Source: UBA11606 sp049437325
GTDB taxonomy: Bacteria > Actinomycetota > Acidimicrobiia > Acidimicrobiales > Aldehydirespiratoraceae
Direction: 5' to 3'
Length of the DNA: 49,157 bases
Assembly (NCBI GenBank): GCA_049437325.1
Contig: JBMTIM010000023.1
Location: 1 to 49,157 of the forward strand
A program made the translations under genes and the position numbers. Positions 1 to 7,283 of this stretch are shown in pieces; positions within the stretch are counted from its first letter, which is position 1; each line of letters starts with the position of its first letter. Under the pieces are notes generated by a model. That model had not been told where the DNA came from. It searched no databases and saw only the letters and a program-made list of their open reading frames with translations.

Positions 1-2
1 CC

Positions 3-344
3 GACACGACGCCGGTCACGCCGACCACTCGGCCGTTGGGTGAGGTCAAGGTCGCGGTCGCCAACGGTGTTGGTGTGTCGGGGCTTGCGGGACAGCAGTC
101 CGAGCTGCTCAAGACGGCGGGGTTTGTGACCATCGCCGTGAACGCGAAGCAAAACACCGAACTGTCGGCGGTCTACTACGTCGACGGTTACGCCCTCGAG
201 GCCGAAGCTGTCGCACTCGAGCTCGGTGCCACCGGTGCGGTGTTGCGGCCAGCGACGACTCCCGACGATCTCGTGGCTGATCCAACACAGATCGAGGATT
301 TCCACATCTTCGTGGTCCTCGGCTCCGATCGGGTACTCGGCTGA
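3..344 (+). CDS. LytR_C-domain protein, C-terminal part (5' truncated)
   Basis: The frame is open from the first bases of the window, so the true start lies upstream; the TTG at 36 is only the first possible start inside the window. The visible part begins with a Thr/Pro-rich linker (TTPVTPTTRP). It continues as one LytR_C-type domain: a VAVANGVGVSGLA strand-turn, a VYYVDGY strand, and the terminal IFVVLGSD strand. LytR_C domains are found in actinobacterial cell-envelope proteins, either behind a LytR-CpsA-Psr catalytic domain or behind a single membrane anchor. The catalytic part, if any, is outside the window, so the exact role is open. A strong hairpin follows the stop. Confidence 0.75.
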   Translation, partial: DTTPVTPTTRPLGEVKVAVANGVGVSGLAGQQSELLKTAGFVTIAVNAKQNTELSAVYYVDGYALEAEAVALELGATGAVLRPATTPDDLVADPTQIEDFHIFVVLGSDRVLG

Positions 345-345
345 T

Positions 346-369
346 CACCGTGCGCGCAAGCGCACGGTG
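346..369 (+). terminator. Hairpin after the LytR_C gene, likely terminator
   Basis: A perfect 10-bp stem (CACCGTGCGC / GCGCACGGTG) closes a GCAA tetraloop directly after the stop codon. There is no U-tract, as is common for actinobacterial terminators. Confidence 0.6.
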
Positions 370-469
370 GCCGCAGGTGGAGATGCGGTCGGAAGGTAGT
401 TCGCCCGGGTGACGGGGAGAACAGCCGGTGCGCTCACCGTGGCAATCGCAGGTCGGGCAGGATGTGGAG

Positions 470-1462
470 ATGCACGTGCTCGCCTGCGCCGACAAATTTC
501 GCGGCACACTCGATGCTGGTGAGTTCGCCGCTGCAGTGGCGGCGGGTGCGCCTGGCCACGAGGTGACCGCCCAGCCGATGGCCGATGGCGGGGAGGGCAC
601 GCTTCTTGCCTTCGGGGGAGCGAACCGGTCCACTGCGGTGGTCGGTCCGCTGGGGTCGACGGTCGAGGCCGGCTGGCGCCTCTCACAGGGACGCGCCGTG
701 ATCGAGATGGCCCAAGCATCGGGGTTGCTGCTCGCTGGTGGAGCCGAGGGCAACGATCCGATGGCCGCAACCACCGCCGGTACGGGCGAGTTGATCGCCA
801 AGGCCGTCGAGGCAGGAGCAGATGAGGTCATCGTCGGCCTCGGGGGGTCTGCGACCACCGATGGTGGGCTTGGTGCGTTGCGTGCGTTGCCGGCTCCGTC
901 GCGACTCAAAGGGGTCGATCTCGTCCTGGCGTGCGACGTCGAGACCCGTTTCACGGACGCGGCCCGTGTCTTCGGGCCGCAGAAGGGTGCGTCGAGAGCG
1001 CAGATCGGCCTGTTGACCGCGCGTCTCGAGCGGTTGGTCGGCGTGTATCGCGACGAGCACGGAATCGATGTGTCCGAGCTTCGTGGTGCTGGAGCGGCCG
1101 GAGGTCTCGCTGGCGGGCTGGTGGTTGCCGGGGCGCGGATCGAGTCAGGTGCGATGCTGATCGCAGAGGCAGTGGATCTCTACGAACAGATCGAGTCCGC
1201 CGAACTCGTCGTCACCGGCGAAGGTCGCGTCGATGCGACCAGTTTCGACGGCAAGGTCGTGGGAACGGTTGTCGAACTCACTCGAGCTGCTGGGCGGGAG
1301 TTGCTCGTGGTCGGTGGTGTGGTCGATGACGATGCGAGGGTGCGGCTCGACGACGAAGGCGTGGGCTGGATCGATCTCTGTGACCGGTTCGGCACCGAGC
1401 GGGCACTGGCCGAGACGGCATCGTGTGTCGCTGGTTCGGTCAGCGGTTGGCTTTCGCAGTGA
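470..1462 (+). CDS. Glycerate 2-kinase (GarK/GlxK family), compact form
   Basis: Glycerate kinase phosphorylates D-glycerate with ATP. The protein starts ACADKFRGTL and carries MADGGEGT, then GLGGSATTDGG and ACDVETRF, followed by VFGPQKGA, the family hallmarks in order. The ATG at 470 is preferred to the upstream GTG at 428 because an AGGA lies 7 nt before it and it gives the canonical N-terminus. At 330 residues it is shorter than the usual 370-380. The stretch between the TTDGG motif (about 140) and ACDV is clearly contracted, so part of that insert is missing. It overlaps the 3' end of the convergent small membrane protein by 23 bp. The physiological route (glyoxylate, serine or sugar-acid use) cannot be read from the neighbours. 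Confidence 0.85.
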   Translation: MHVLACADKFRGTLDAGEFAAAVAAGAPGHEVTAQPMADGGEGTLLAFGGANRSTAVVGPLGSTVEAGWRLSQGRAVIEMAQASGLLLAGGAEGNDPMAATTAGTGELIAKAVEAGADEVIVGLGGSATTDGGLGALRALPAPSRLKGVDLVLACDVETRFTDAARVFGPQKGASRAQIGLLTARLERLVGVYRDEHGIDVSELRGAGAAGGLAGGLVVAGARIESGAMLIAEAVDLYEQIESAELVVTGEGRVDATSFDGKVVGTVVELTRAAGRELLVVGGVVDDDARVRLDDEGVGWIDLCDRFGTERALAETASCVAGSVSGWLSQ

Positions 1463-1637
1463 TCGCCCAGAACACGGCGGCCACGATCGCAATGACGATC
1501 AAGATGAAGCGGAGCGTTCCGAGAACTGTGAGCACGATCCATCGGAGCAACACAACGGCGATCAGCGCCACCACCGCACCGATGAAGATCCGGGCCGCAG
1601 CCGACGGGCCGGTCGATGGGGGCTCCTCCGTCGTCAT
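1440..1637 (-). CDS. Small two-helix membrane protein, unknown function
   Basis: A 65-residue protein with a short Pro/Ser-rich N-terminus and two nearly continuous hydrophobic helices (about 16-38 and 42-60), ending ITAKANR. The helix is interrupted by one Arg (LLRW). No family is recognised. A TAGGAT -10 box 6 nt upstream of the ATG supports the start and the reality of the gene. It may be a membrane-associated regulator or assembly factor, but nothing in the sequence decides this. Confidence 0.6.
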   Translation of the reverse strand: MTTEEPPSTGPSAAARIFIGAVVALIAVVLLRWIVLTVLGTLRFILIVIAIVAAVFWAITAKANR

Positions 1638-1643
1638 GCCCTG

Positions 1644-1649
1644 ATCCTA
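1644..1649 (-). promoter_or_regulatory. -10 box of the small membrane protein gene
   Basis: TAGGAT with a 6-nt gap to the ATG at 1637, placing the predicted transcript start at or next to the start codon. Confidence 0.5.
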
Positions 1650-1682
1650 CGACGGTCCACCGGGCAAGGACTGTCGGGGCTG

Positions 1683-1886
1683 TCAGGCTGCGAAGTCGAA
1701 GGGTCGGTCCGGTCCGCGTTCGCGCAGCCGGACCAGCGCAGAGGCGACGTGTCGGAGTGCATCGGCGTCGTCGTGGGCCACCATCGACTGCTCGACCAAC
1801 CCCCGGACGTCTTGTTCGGGTGTGCCGCTGAGGCAGGCGACGAATTCGCTCAGCCGGTCATGAAGCAGTGCAGGTTCAGCAGGCAT
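1683..1886 (-). CDS. Small conserved-looking hypothetical protein
   Basis: The 67-residue product starts MPAEPALLHDRLSEF and ends RERGPDRPFDFAA. It looks soluble, acidic and helical. The ATG at 1886 is chosen because CGGAG lies about 8 nt upstream; the longer frame reading back to 2021 adds a low-complexity stretch that overlaps the divergent MoaD promoter. No domain is recognised and no function is proposed. Confidence 0.5.
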   Translation of the reverse strand: MPAEPALLHDRLSEFVACLSGTPEQDVRGLVEQSMVAHDDADALRHVASALVRLRERGPDRPFDFAA

Positions 1887-2015
1887 GGAACACTCCGGTT
1901 GAGAGGGAGACTTGTTGGGGTAGTTGTCGTCCCCAAATGGTGTTGGCTGAATCATTTTCGCCGGATTCGGTCCGGCTGTCGGACCAGCGCCACGCGCTCG
2001 CTCGTTGCGGGTCGA

Positions 2016-2021
2016 TACCAT
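2016..2021 (+). promoter_or_regulatory. -10 box of the MoaD-like gene
   Basis: TACCAT, 8 nt before the ATG at 2030. It fixes the start against the in-frame upstream ATG-less extension. Confidence 0.45.
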
Positions 2022-2029
2022 CGTCTCCG

Positions 2030-2302
2030 ATGGCCATGGTCAGGATTGCCAACAGCCTGCGGCCGCTCGTGGGTGGAGTGGCCGAGGTCGATGTCGAGGC
2101 CGGTGACCTCGGTGCGGTGATCGGGGCGCTCGCAGCAACTCATCCGGGGCTTGCGGAGCGAATCGTCGACGAGAACGGCCGCCTCCACGGCTTCGTCAAC
2201 GTGTTCGTGGGTGAGGTCGAGTGTCGCACGCTCGACGGTTTGTCGACGCTGATCGACCCTGATGCCGTCGTTGCCGTCGTGCCCGCAGTCGCTGGCGGTT
2301 GA
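2030..2302 (+). CDS. MoaD/ThiS-family ubiquitin-like sulfur carrier
   Basis: A 90-residue beta-grasp protein: an N-terminal strand (MVRIANSLRPLVGG), a helix (LGAVIGALAATHPGLAERIVD), a central strand (FVNVFVGEVE) and the C-terminal tail AVAGG directly before the stop. The exposed Gly-Gly end is what is adenylated and thiocarboxylated in MoaD (molybdopterin), ThiS and CysO-type carriers. No moaE, thiG or E1-like gene is adjacent, so the acceptor pathway is undecided. FdhD, another sulfur-transfer protein of molybdoenzymes, lies 3.3 kb downstream. The start at 2030 (MAMVRI) follows the -10 box; ATG 2036 is an alternative. Confidence 0.75.
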   Translation: MAMVRIANSLRPLVGGVAEVDVEAGDLGAVIGALAATHPGLAERIVDENGRLHGFVNVFVGEVECRTLDGLSTLIDPDAVVAVVPAVAGG

Positions 2303-2345
2303 TCACCGAAACCTGGGTTGCGATTTGGGGGCTACCGCGGTTCAC

Positions 2346-2372
2346 TTAGCAGTCGAGGCACGAGAGTGCCAA
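2346..2372 (+). promoter_or_regulatory. CIRCE operator (HrcA binding site) of groEL
   Basis: An inverted repeat TTAGCAGTC-N9-GAGTGCCAA matches the CIRCE consensus TTAGCACTC-N9-GAGTGCTAA at 16 of 18 arm positions, with the exact 9-nt spacer. It sits 28 bp before the groEL start. HrcA would repress groEL here under non-stress conditions; hrcA itself is not in the window. Confidence 0.9.
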
Positions 2373-2400
2373 CGTCCCTCAACCGTCCACCGGAGGAATG

Positions 2401-4020
2401 ATGGCCAAGTCCATTCTGTTCGACGAAAAGGCCCGCCGTGGTCTCGAAGCGGGTATGAACCAGCTCGCTGATGCAGTGCGCGTGACGCTCGGCCCCAAGG
2501 GTCGCAACGTCGTGCTCGAGAAGAAGTGGGGAGCACCCACGATCACGAACGACGGTGTCTCGATCGCCAAGGAGATCGAGCTCGAGGATCCGTTCGAGCG
2601 CATCGGTGCCGAACTGGTCAAGGAAGTCGCCAAGAAGACTGACGATGTCGCCGGCGACGGCACAACCACTGCCACCGTTCTCGCCTGGTCGATGGTTCGT
2701 GAGGGCCTTCGCAACGTCGCAGCCGGTGCGAACCCGATGAGCCTGAAGAAGGGCATCGAGGCCGCAGTCGAGGCAGCCGTTGCGTCCATTCGCGACAACG
2801 CCCAAGACGTGTCCGAGAACAAGGACCAGATCGCGAACGTCGCTGCGATCTCCGCCGCAGACGCAGAGATCGGGGCGACCATCGCCGATGCGATCGACAA
2901 GGTTGGCAAGGACGGCGTGATCACCGTCGAAGAAGGTCAGACGTTCGGTCTCGAACTCGACTTCGTCGAGGGGATGCGCTTCGACAAGGGGTACATCTCC
3001 CCTTACTCGGTCACCGATGCCGAGCGGATGGAAGCCGTGCTCGACGACCCCTACATCCTGTTCGTGGCTTCCAAGATCAGCAATGTCCGCGAGCTCGTCC
3101 CGGTCCTCGAAAAGGTCATGCAGTCGAGCCGCCCGCTCCTGATCGTGGCCGAGGACGTCGAGGGTGAAGCCCTTGCGACACTCGTGGTCAACAAGATCCG
3201 CGGCACCTTCACGTCGGTGTCGGTGAAGGCCCCCGGATTCGGTGAGCGCCGCAAGGCGATGCTGCAGGACATGGCAATCCTCACCGGTGGCCAGGTCGTC
3301 AGTGAAGAGGTTGGCCTCAAGCTCGACGGCGTCGGTCTCGACATGCTCGGTTCGGCCCGCAAGATTGTGGTCACCAAGGACGAGACCACCATCGTCGAAG
3401 GCGCCGGCGACAGCGCCGACGTCAACGGTCGAATCGCCCAGATCAAGGCTGAGATCGAGAACACCGACTCCGACTACGACCGCGAGAAGCTGCAAGAGCG
3501 TCTCGCCAAGCTGTCGGGTGGCGTTGCCGTCCTGAAGGTCGGTGCAGCCACCGAGGTGGAACTCAAGGAGAAGAAGCACCGGATCGAAGACGCCGTCAGC
3601 ACCACCAAGGCTGCGATCGAGGAGGGTGTCGTCGCCGGCGGCGGTACCACCTTGATCCGTGCGCAGGCCGCAGTGAATGCCATGGTCGACTCGCTCGACG
3701 ACGCCGATGCACAGGTCGGTGCCCGCATGGTGGCCCGCGCCCTCGAGGGTCCGCTCACCCAGATCGCCGTCAATGCCGGTATGGAGGGTGGCGTCGTGGT
3801 CAACGCCGTGCGCAGCCTCGAAGGCAACCACGGCCTGAATGCGGCCACCGGGGATTACATCGATCTGGTCGAGGCGGGCATCATCGACGCAGCAAAGGTG
3901 ACCCGCTCGGCGTTGCAGAACGCAGCGTCGATCGCAGCGCTGTTCCTCACCACCGAGGCCGTCATCGCTGACGCCCCCGACGAAGGTGGCGCACCCGGCA
4001 TGCCCGACATGGATTTCTGA
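2401..4020 (+). CDS. groEL: 60-kDa chaperonin GroEL
   Basis: ATP-driven protein-folding chamber subunit, cytosolic. The 539-residue protein has the canonical start MAKSILFDEKAR, the ATP site VAGDGTTTATVL and the family signature AAIEEGVVAGGG. It ends GAPGMPDMDF, a short Gly/Met-rich tail rather than a long GGM repeat. Two consecutive ATGs occur (2398, 2401). GGAGGA abuts the first, so the second, which gives the MAK start and better spacing, is chosen. It stands alone without groES upstream, as in genomes with an extra groEL copy. It is CIRCE-controlled and followed by a strong terminator, so it is monocistronic. Confidence 0.97.
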   Translation: MAKSILFDEKARRGLEAGMNQLADAVRVTLGPKGRNVVLEKKWGAPTITNDGVSIAKEIELEDPFERIGAELVKEVAKKTDDVAGDGTTTATVLAWSMVREGLRNVAAGANPMSLKKGIEAAVEAAVASIRDNAQDVSENKDQIANVAAISAADAEIGATIADAIDKVGKDGVITVEEGQTFGLELDFVEGMRFDKGYISPYSVTDAERMEAVLDDPYILFVASKISNVRELVPVLEKVMQSSRPLLIVAEDVEGEALATLVVNKIRGTFTSVSVKAPGFGERRKAMLQDMAILTGGQVVSEEVGLKLDGVGLDMLGSARKIVVTKDETTIVEGAGDSADVNGRIAQIKAEIENTDSDYDREKLQERLAKLSGGVAVLKVGAATEVELKEKKHRIEDAVSTTKAAIEEGVVAGGGTTLIRAQAAVNAMVDSLDDADAQVGARMVARALEGPLTQIAVNAGMEGGVVVNAVRSLEGNHGLNAATGDYIDLVEAGIIDAAKVTRSALQNAASIAALFLTTEAVIADAPDEGGAPGMPDMDF

Positions 4021-4084
4021 CGCCACTGTGCATGCCTGAGGAGTTGGCGGGACCGTTGCGGCCCGGCTCTCCAACGATCGAACG

Positions 4085-4121
4085 CTCGGCCCCCGCTTCG
4101 TGCGGGGGCCGAGGCCGTTTT
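4085..4121 (+). terminator. Rho-independent terminator of groEL
   Basis: A perfect 12-bp G+C stem (CTCGGCCCCCGC / GCGGGGGCCGAG) with a TTCGT loop is followed by GCCGTTTT. Confidence 0.85.
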
Positions 4122-4131
4122 GTCGGTCGGT

Positions 4132-4137
4132 TAGGGT
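4132..4137 (+). promoter_or_regulatory. -10 box of the nitrobindin gene
   Basis: TAGGGT, 6 nt before the ATG at 4144 and just after the groEL terminator. Confidence 0.5.
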
Positions 4138-4143
4138 TCATCC

Positions 4144-4632
4144 ATGTCGGGTCCTGTGTTGCACCCCTTGAACGCTTCGCTGATTCCGCTTCTCGGTGAG
4201 TGGCAGGGTCCTGGAGAGGGGGCGTATCCCACGATCGAGTCGTTCTCGTATGGCGAGACGTTGGTGTTCGGTCATGTGGGCAAGCCGTTCGTGGCGATGA
4301 ATCAGCGCACGAGTGCCCGTGGCTCGGGGTTGCCCCTGCATGCAGAGGCCGGGTACTTCCGCCCTCAGGGTGATGGCACGGTCGAATTGGTGGTGAGCCA
4401 ACCGTCGGGGATCGTCGAAATCCTCACCGGGTCGATCACCGAGACCGAAGCCGGAGTCGAGGTCGACATGTCGTCGGTCGGTGTGCACACCGCACCGTCG
4501 GCGAAGCTCGTGCGAGAGACCCGCAGACGCTACGTGGTCGAGGGTGACACGCTCACCTGCGATTTCTGGATGGCGGCAATGGGTGAACCGCTCACCCATC
4601 ACCTCACGAGCAGCCTGATCCGCGGGGCATAG
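4144..4632 (+). CDS. Nitrobindin / THAP4-like heme-binding beta-barrel protein
   Basis: A 162-residue protein of the nitrobindin (DUF1794) family. It is a ten-stranded, fatty-acid-binding-protein-like barrel that holds ferric heme and isomerises peroxynitrite in characterised members. The family GxWxGxG motif is at 18-24 (GEWQGPG) and is followed by YPTIESFSYGE and HVGKPFVAMNQRT. A C-terminal His pair (152-153, LTHHL) supplies the expected heme ligand. It is transcribed alone from its own -10 box and meets the convergent LLM gene end to end with no spacer. Confidence 0.85.
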   Translation: MSGPVLHPLNASLIPLLGEWQGPGEGAYPTIESFSYGETLVFGHVGKPFVAMNQRTSARGSGLPLHAEAGYFRPQGDGTVELVVSQPSGIVEILTGSITETEAGVEVDMSSVGVHTAPSAKLVRETRRRYVVEGDTLTCDFWMAAMGEPLTHHLTSSLIRGA

Positions 4633-5499
4633 TCAGGCCGACAGGTGGGGCCGAACGTCGGCTTGGAAACGCTCGACCTGGCCGGCGGGATCAGGGCCGA
4701 ACGGGATGAGAACGAGCGAGTCGAGCCCGGTCCTCATCACCGGCCGGAGCGCGGCGACCATCTCGTCGATGTTGTCGGTGACGGCGACCCAGGGTTGGTC
4801 TCCGTCCTCGGCCGGTGGCGGCAGTCGGTCGAGATCGCCGAGGTAGTAGCCGACGAAGACAGCGAGCCGGTGGGGGTGGCGAGCGTTGCTGGACCGTCGT
4901 CCGGTGCTGATCTGATCCTGAGCCCACTCGATGCGTGCCCCGTCGAACCCCTCGGGCAGCAAGGTGCCATCGGCGACCATCCCGCTCAGCTCGAGTGACC
5001 GTGGACCGGTGACCCCCGCCAGGATGGGAGGGACGACCGAAGGCGGGAACTCCAACTCCACCCCCCGGATGGTGATGTACCGACCGGTGTACTCGACGGC
5101 CTCACCCCGCAGGATCTGCTGGGTGCATTCGATCGTCTCCCGCAACAGGGTGAGTGGGGACTCGACCTTCTCGCCGATCCACTCCATCCAGTGGGGGAGT
5201 CCGTGGCCGATGCCACAGTGGAGCCGGCCCGGATACATCCTGGCGAGGGTGGCCCACTCCATGGCCAGCGCTGCCGGGTTGCGGAACGGCGCCGGTGCGA
5301 TCCCGTGGCCGAGCACCGGTCGTCCGCAGCTGTCGTTGTCGGTCGCCTCGAGGATCGTGCCGAGTTGACTGATACCGCCCGCCCAGTTGAGATCTTCGAT
5401 GATCCACAGTTCGTCGACGTGCGGTGCGATCGATGTCGCTCGTTCCACGAGATCCTCGGGCGGGATTTCTCGCATGAGCATGGCCCCGATGTCGGTCAT
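4633..5499 (-). CDS. LLM-class flavin/F420-dependent oxidoreductase
   Basis: A 288-residue bacterial-luciferase-like TIM barrel. Recognisable segments are LGHGIAPAPFRNPAALAMEWATLARMYPGRLHCGIGHG, quoted here in parts as GHGIAPAPFRNP and GRLHCGIGHG, and PPILAGVTGPRSLELSGMVADG. In actinobacteria this subgroup usually uses coenzyme F420, but FMN cannot be excluded and the substrate is unknown. The start ATG lies 6 nt after a TAGCGT -10 box. The gene stands alone. Confidence 0.8.
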   Translation of the reverse strand: MTDIGAMLMREIPPEDLVERATSIAPHVDELWIIEDLNWAGGISQLGTILEATDNDSCGRPVLGHGIAPAPFRNPAALAMEWATLARMYPGRLHCGIGHGLPHWMEWIGEKVESPLTLLRETIECTQQILRGEAVEYTGRYITIRGVELEFPPSVVPPILAGVTGPRSLELSGMVADGTLLPEGFDGARIEWAQDQISTGRRSSNARHPHRLAVFVGYYLGDLDRLPPPAEDGDQPWVAVTDNIDEMVAALRPVMRTGLDSLVLIPFGPDPAGQVERFQADVRPHLSA

Positions 5500-5505
5500 G
5501 GCTGG

Positions 5506-5511
5506 ACGCTA
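5506..5511 (-). promoter_or_regulatory. -10 box of the LLM oxidoreductase gene
   Basis: TAGCGT with a 6-nt gap to the ATG at 5499. Confidence 0.5.
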
Positions 5512-5593
5512 TCGCTCGTCGTCGGACTGCACCGGGGACTCGATCGATGCAGGGTGGCGGCGCCCGGCGTGCCCGCCGGCTCGACGGCGGGCG

Positions 5594-5599
5594 TAGCCT
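5594..5599 (+). promoter_or_regulatory. -10 box of the fdhD-ureohydrolase operon
   Basis: TAGCCT with a 6-nt gap to the fdhD ATG. Confidence 0.5.
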
Positions 5600-5605
5600 G
5601 AGAGC

Positions 5606-6397
5606 ATGAGCCCTCGCAAGCGCAGCGAGCAGCGTCTGGTTCGGCCCTGGTCCGCCGACGATCCCACCCGCGGGCGACGTCCGGTCACCCTTGCCACCGA
5701 AGAACCGATGGCGATCGAACTCGACGGCCATCGTGTTGCGACCACGATGCGAACACCGGGCAACGATTTCGAACTCGCGGTTGGGTTCTGTCACAACGAG
5801 GGCCTGCTCGCCGGACACGCGGTGCTCGAGGTGAAGTACTGCGCCAACGGGTCGGCGGCTGCGACCGCATTCAACATTGTGAGTGTCTCGACCGGCGGCA
5901 AGGCCCCTGAGCCTGCGCCCCGACTCGCCACCACCACCTCGTCGTGCGGGTTCTGCGGTACCGACGAGATCGATGAACTGGCATCGAAGCTCGCCCCGGT
6001 CATCGGCGAGCAGATCGACTGGGGCGTGCTTGCCGATGCGCCCGACAAGCTCCGTTCGATGCAGGACCTCTTCGGCATCACCGGTGCGGTTCACGCTGCC
6101 GGCGTGGTCGATCCCGATGGTGGGGTGCAGCTCAGCCGCGAAGATGTCGGTCGGCACAATGCGGTCGACAAGCTCGCCGGTCGATTGTTGCTCGACGGCG
6201 ACCTCCCGGCGACGGGCAGGGCGGTCGTGGTCAGTGGTCGCGCCAGCTTCGAATTGGTGCACAAGGCCTGGGCCGCGGGCTTTCGCGCGTTGGTGGCTGT
6301 CAGTGCGCCGACTGCCCTCGCAGTCGCCACAGCTGAGCGGGCCGGCCTCCAACTCGCAGGGTTCGCTCGCGACGGCTCGCTCGAGATCTACGTATGA
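5606..6397 (+). CDS. fdhD: Formate dehydrogenase accessory sulfurtransferase FdhD
   Basis: FdhD moves sulfur from a cysteine desulfurase to the molybdenum/tungsten cofactor of formate dehydrogenases. The 263-residue protein has the essential Cys pair C114-G-F-C117 in TSSCGFCGTDE. It also has the conserved block REDVGRHNAVDKL and the VSGRASFELVHKA motif. No formate dehydrogenase is in the window, so one is expected elsewhere. Such enzymes are often selenoproteins, which is relevant to the selenocysteine gene at 25.6 kb. The stop overlaps the next start by 4 bp (ATGA). Confidence 0.93.
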   Translation: MSPRKRSEQRLVRPWSADDPTRGRRPVTLATEEPMAIELDGHRVATTMRTPGNDFELAVGFCHNEGLLAGHAVLEVKYCANGSAAATAFNIVSVSTGGKAPEPAPRLATTTSSCGFCGTDEIDELASKLAPVIGEQIDWGVLADAPDKLRSMQDLFGITGAVHAAGVVDPDGGVQLSREDVGRHNAVDKLAGRLLLDGDLPATGRAVVVSGRASFELVHKAWAAGFRALVAVSAPTALAVATAERAGLQLAGFARDGSLEIYV

Positions 6398-7197
6398 GCG
6401 TCAAGATCCTCGGTGTGCCCTACGACGCGCACTCGTCGTATCTCCGGGGTCCGGCGGCGGCCCCACCGGCTGTGCGCGCCGCCTTGCACAGTGGATCGGC
6501 CAACTGGTGCACGGAGGACGGGCGCGATTTCGCCCCTGACGCGAATGCCGACTGGGCTGACCTGGGTGACCTGACCCTCCCCGACGATGTGCACGAGGCG
6601 ACGGCGCTGATCCGCCGCGCCGCAAGCGACGCAATCGCTGACGACGCGAAGCTGCTGGCACTCGGCGGTGACCATCTCGTGACCTGGCCCCTCGTGCAGG
6701 CGATGTCCGACCGCCACGACGACATCACGATCGTGCACTTCGACGCACACCCCGATCTCTACGACGAACTCGATGGTGATCGCTATTCGCACGCGTGTCC
6801 GTTTGCCCGGATCATGGAAGAGGGCAGGGTGGCCCGCCTGGTGCAGATGGGGATTCGCACCATGACGCCGCACCAGCGCGACCAGGCCGATCGGTTCGGT
6901 GTCGACGTGTTCGAGGCACGCAACCCCGGGGTGGTCGTTCCGGCGCTCGAGGGCCCGGTCTATGTCTCGATCGACATCGATGTGCTCGACCCCGCCTTTG
7001 CTCCCGGCATGTCGCACTTCGAACCTGGCGGCTGGTCGACCCGCCAATTGCTCGACGCGCTGGGCCAGATTGCAACCCAGGAGGTCGACGTCGTCGGTGC
7101 CGACCTGGTCGAGATCAATCCCGACCGTGACGTGCACGGACTCACGGCGATGGTGGGAGCCAAGATCGTTCGTGAACTGCTCGGTTTGATGCTCTGA
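6394..7197 (+). CDS. Agmatinase/arginase-family ureohydrolase
   Basis: A binuclear-manganese hydrolase releasing urea from a guanidino substrate. All family metal motifs are present: GGDH (H94), DAHPD (D117, H119, D121) and DIDVLD (D194, D196). The substrate loop SHACPF and APGMSHFEPGG resemble agmatinase (SpeB) more than arginase, but guanidinobutyrase and related activities are equally possible. At 267 residues it is slightly short at the N-terminus. It is translationally coupled to fdhD and lies just upstream of an amino-acid importer whose operon ends in a dimethylargininase, which favours a guanidino compound as substrate. Confidence 0.85.
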   Translation: MSVKILGVPYDAHSSYLRGPAAAPPAVRAALHSGSANWCTEDGRDFAPDANADWADLGDLTLPDDVHEATALIRRAASDAIADDAKLLALGGDHLVTWPLVQAMSDRHDDITIVHFDAHPDLYDELDGDRYSHACPFARIMEEGRVARLVQMGIRTMTPHQRDQADRFGVDVFEARNPGVVVPALEGPVYVSIDIDVLDPAFAPGMSHFEPGGWSTRQLLDALGQIATQEVDVVGADLVEINPDRDVHGLTAMVGAKIVRELLGLML

Positions 7198-7232
7198 GTG
7201 GCCGCTCGGCGCCGCTCTCGACGCGAACTGGG

Positions 7233-7238
7233 TAGCCT
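7233..7238 (+). promoter_or_regulatory. -10 box of the polar amino-acid ABC operon
   Basis: TAGCCT, 46 bp before the start codon, leaving a leader that carries an inverted repeat and a strong ribosome binding site. No convincing -35 is seen. Confidence 0.4.
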
Positions 7239-7244
7239 TTTGAG

Positions 7245-7264
7245 GTTCTCGGAATGTCGAGAAC
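7245..7264 (+). promoter_or_regulatory. Inverted repeat in the ABC operon leader, possible operator
   Basis: GTTCTCG-N6-CGAGAAC, a perfect 7-bp dyad placed between the -10 box and the GGAGGA ribosome binding site (7275-7280). The position fits a repressor operator or a small leader hairpin. Confidence 0.45.
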
Positions 7265-7283
7265 GAAACCCTCTGGAGGATTC

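Noticed and set aside
2332..4074. Long minus-strand open frame (580 codons) across groEL
   Set aside because: It is the antisense of a certain GroEL gene and has no family resemblance, a typical high-GC shadow frame.
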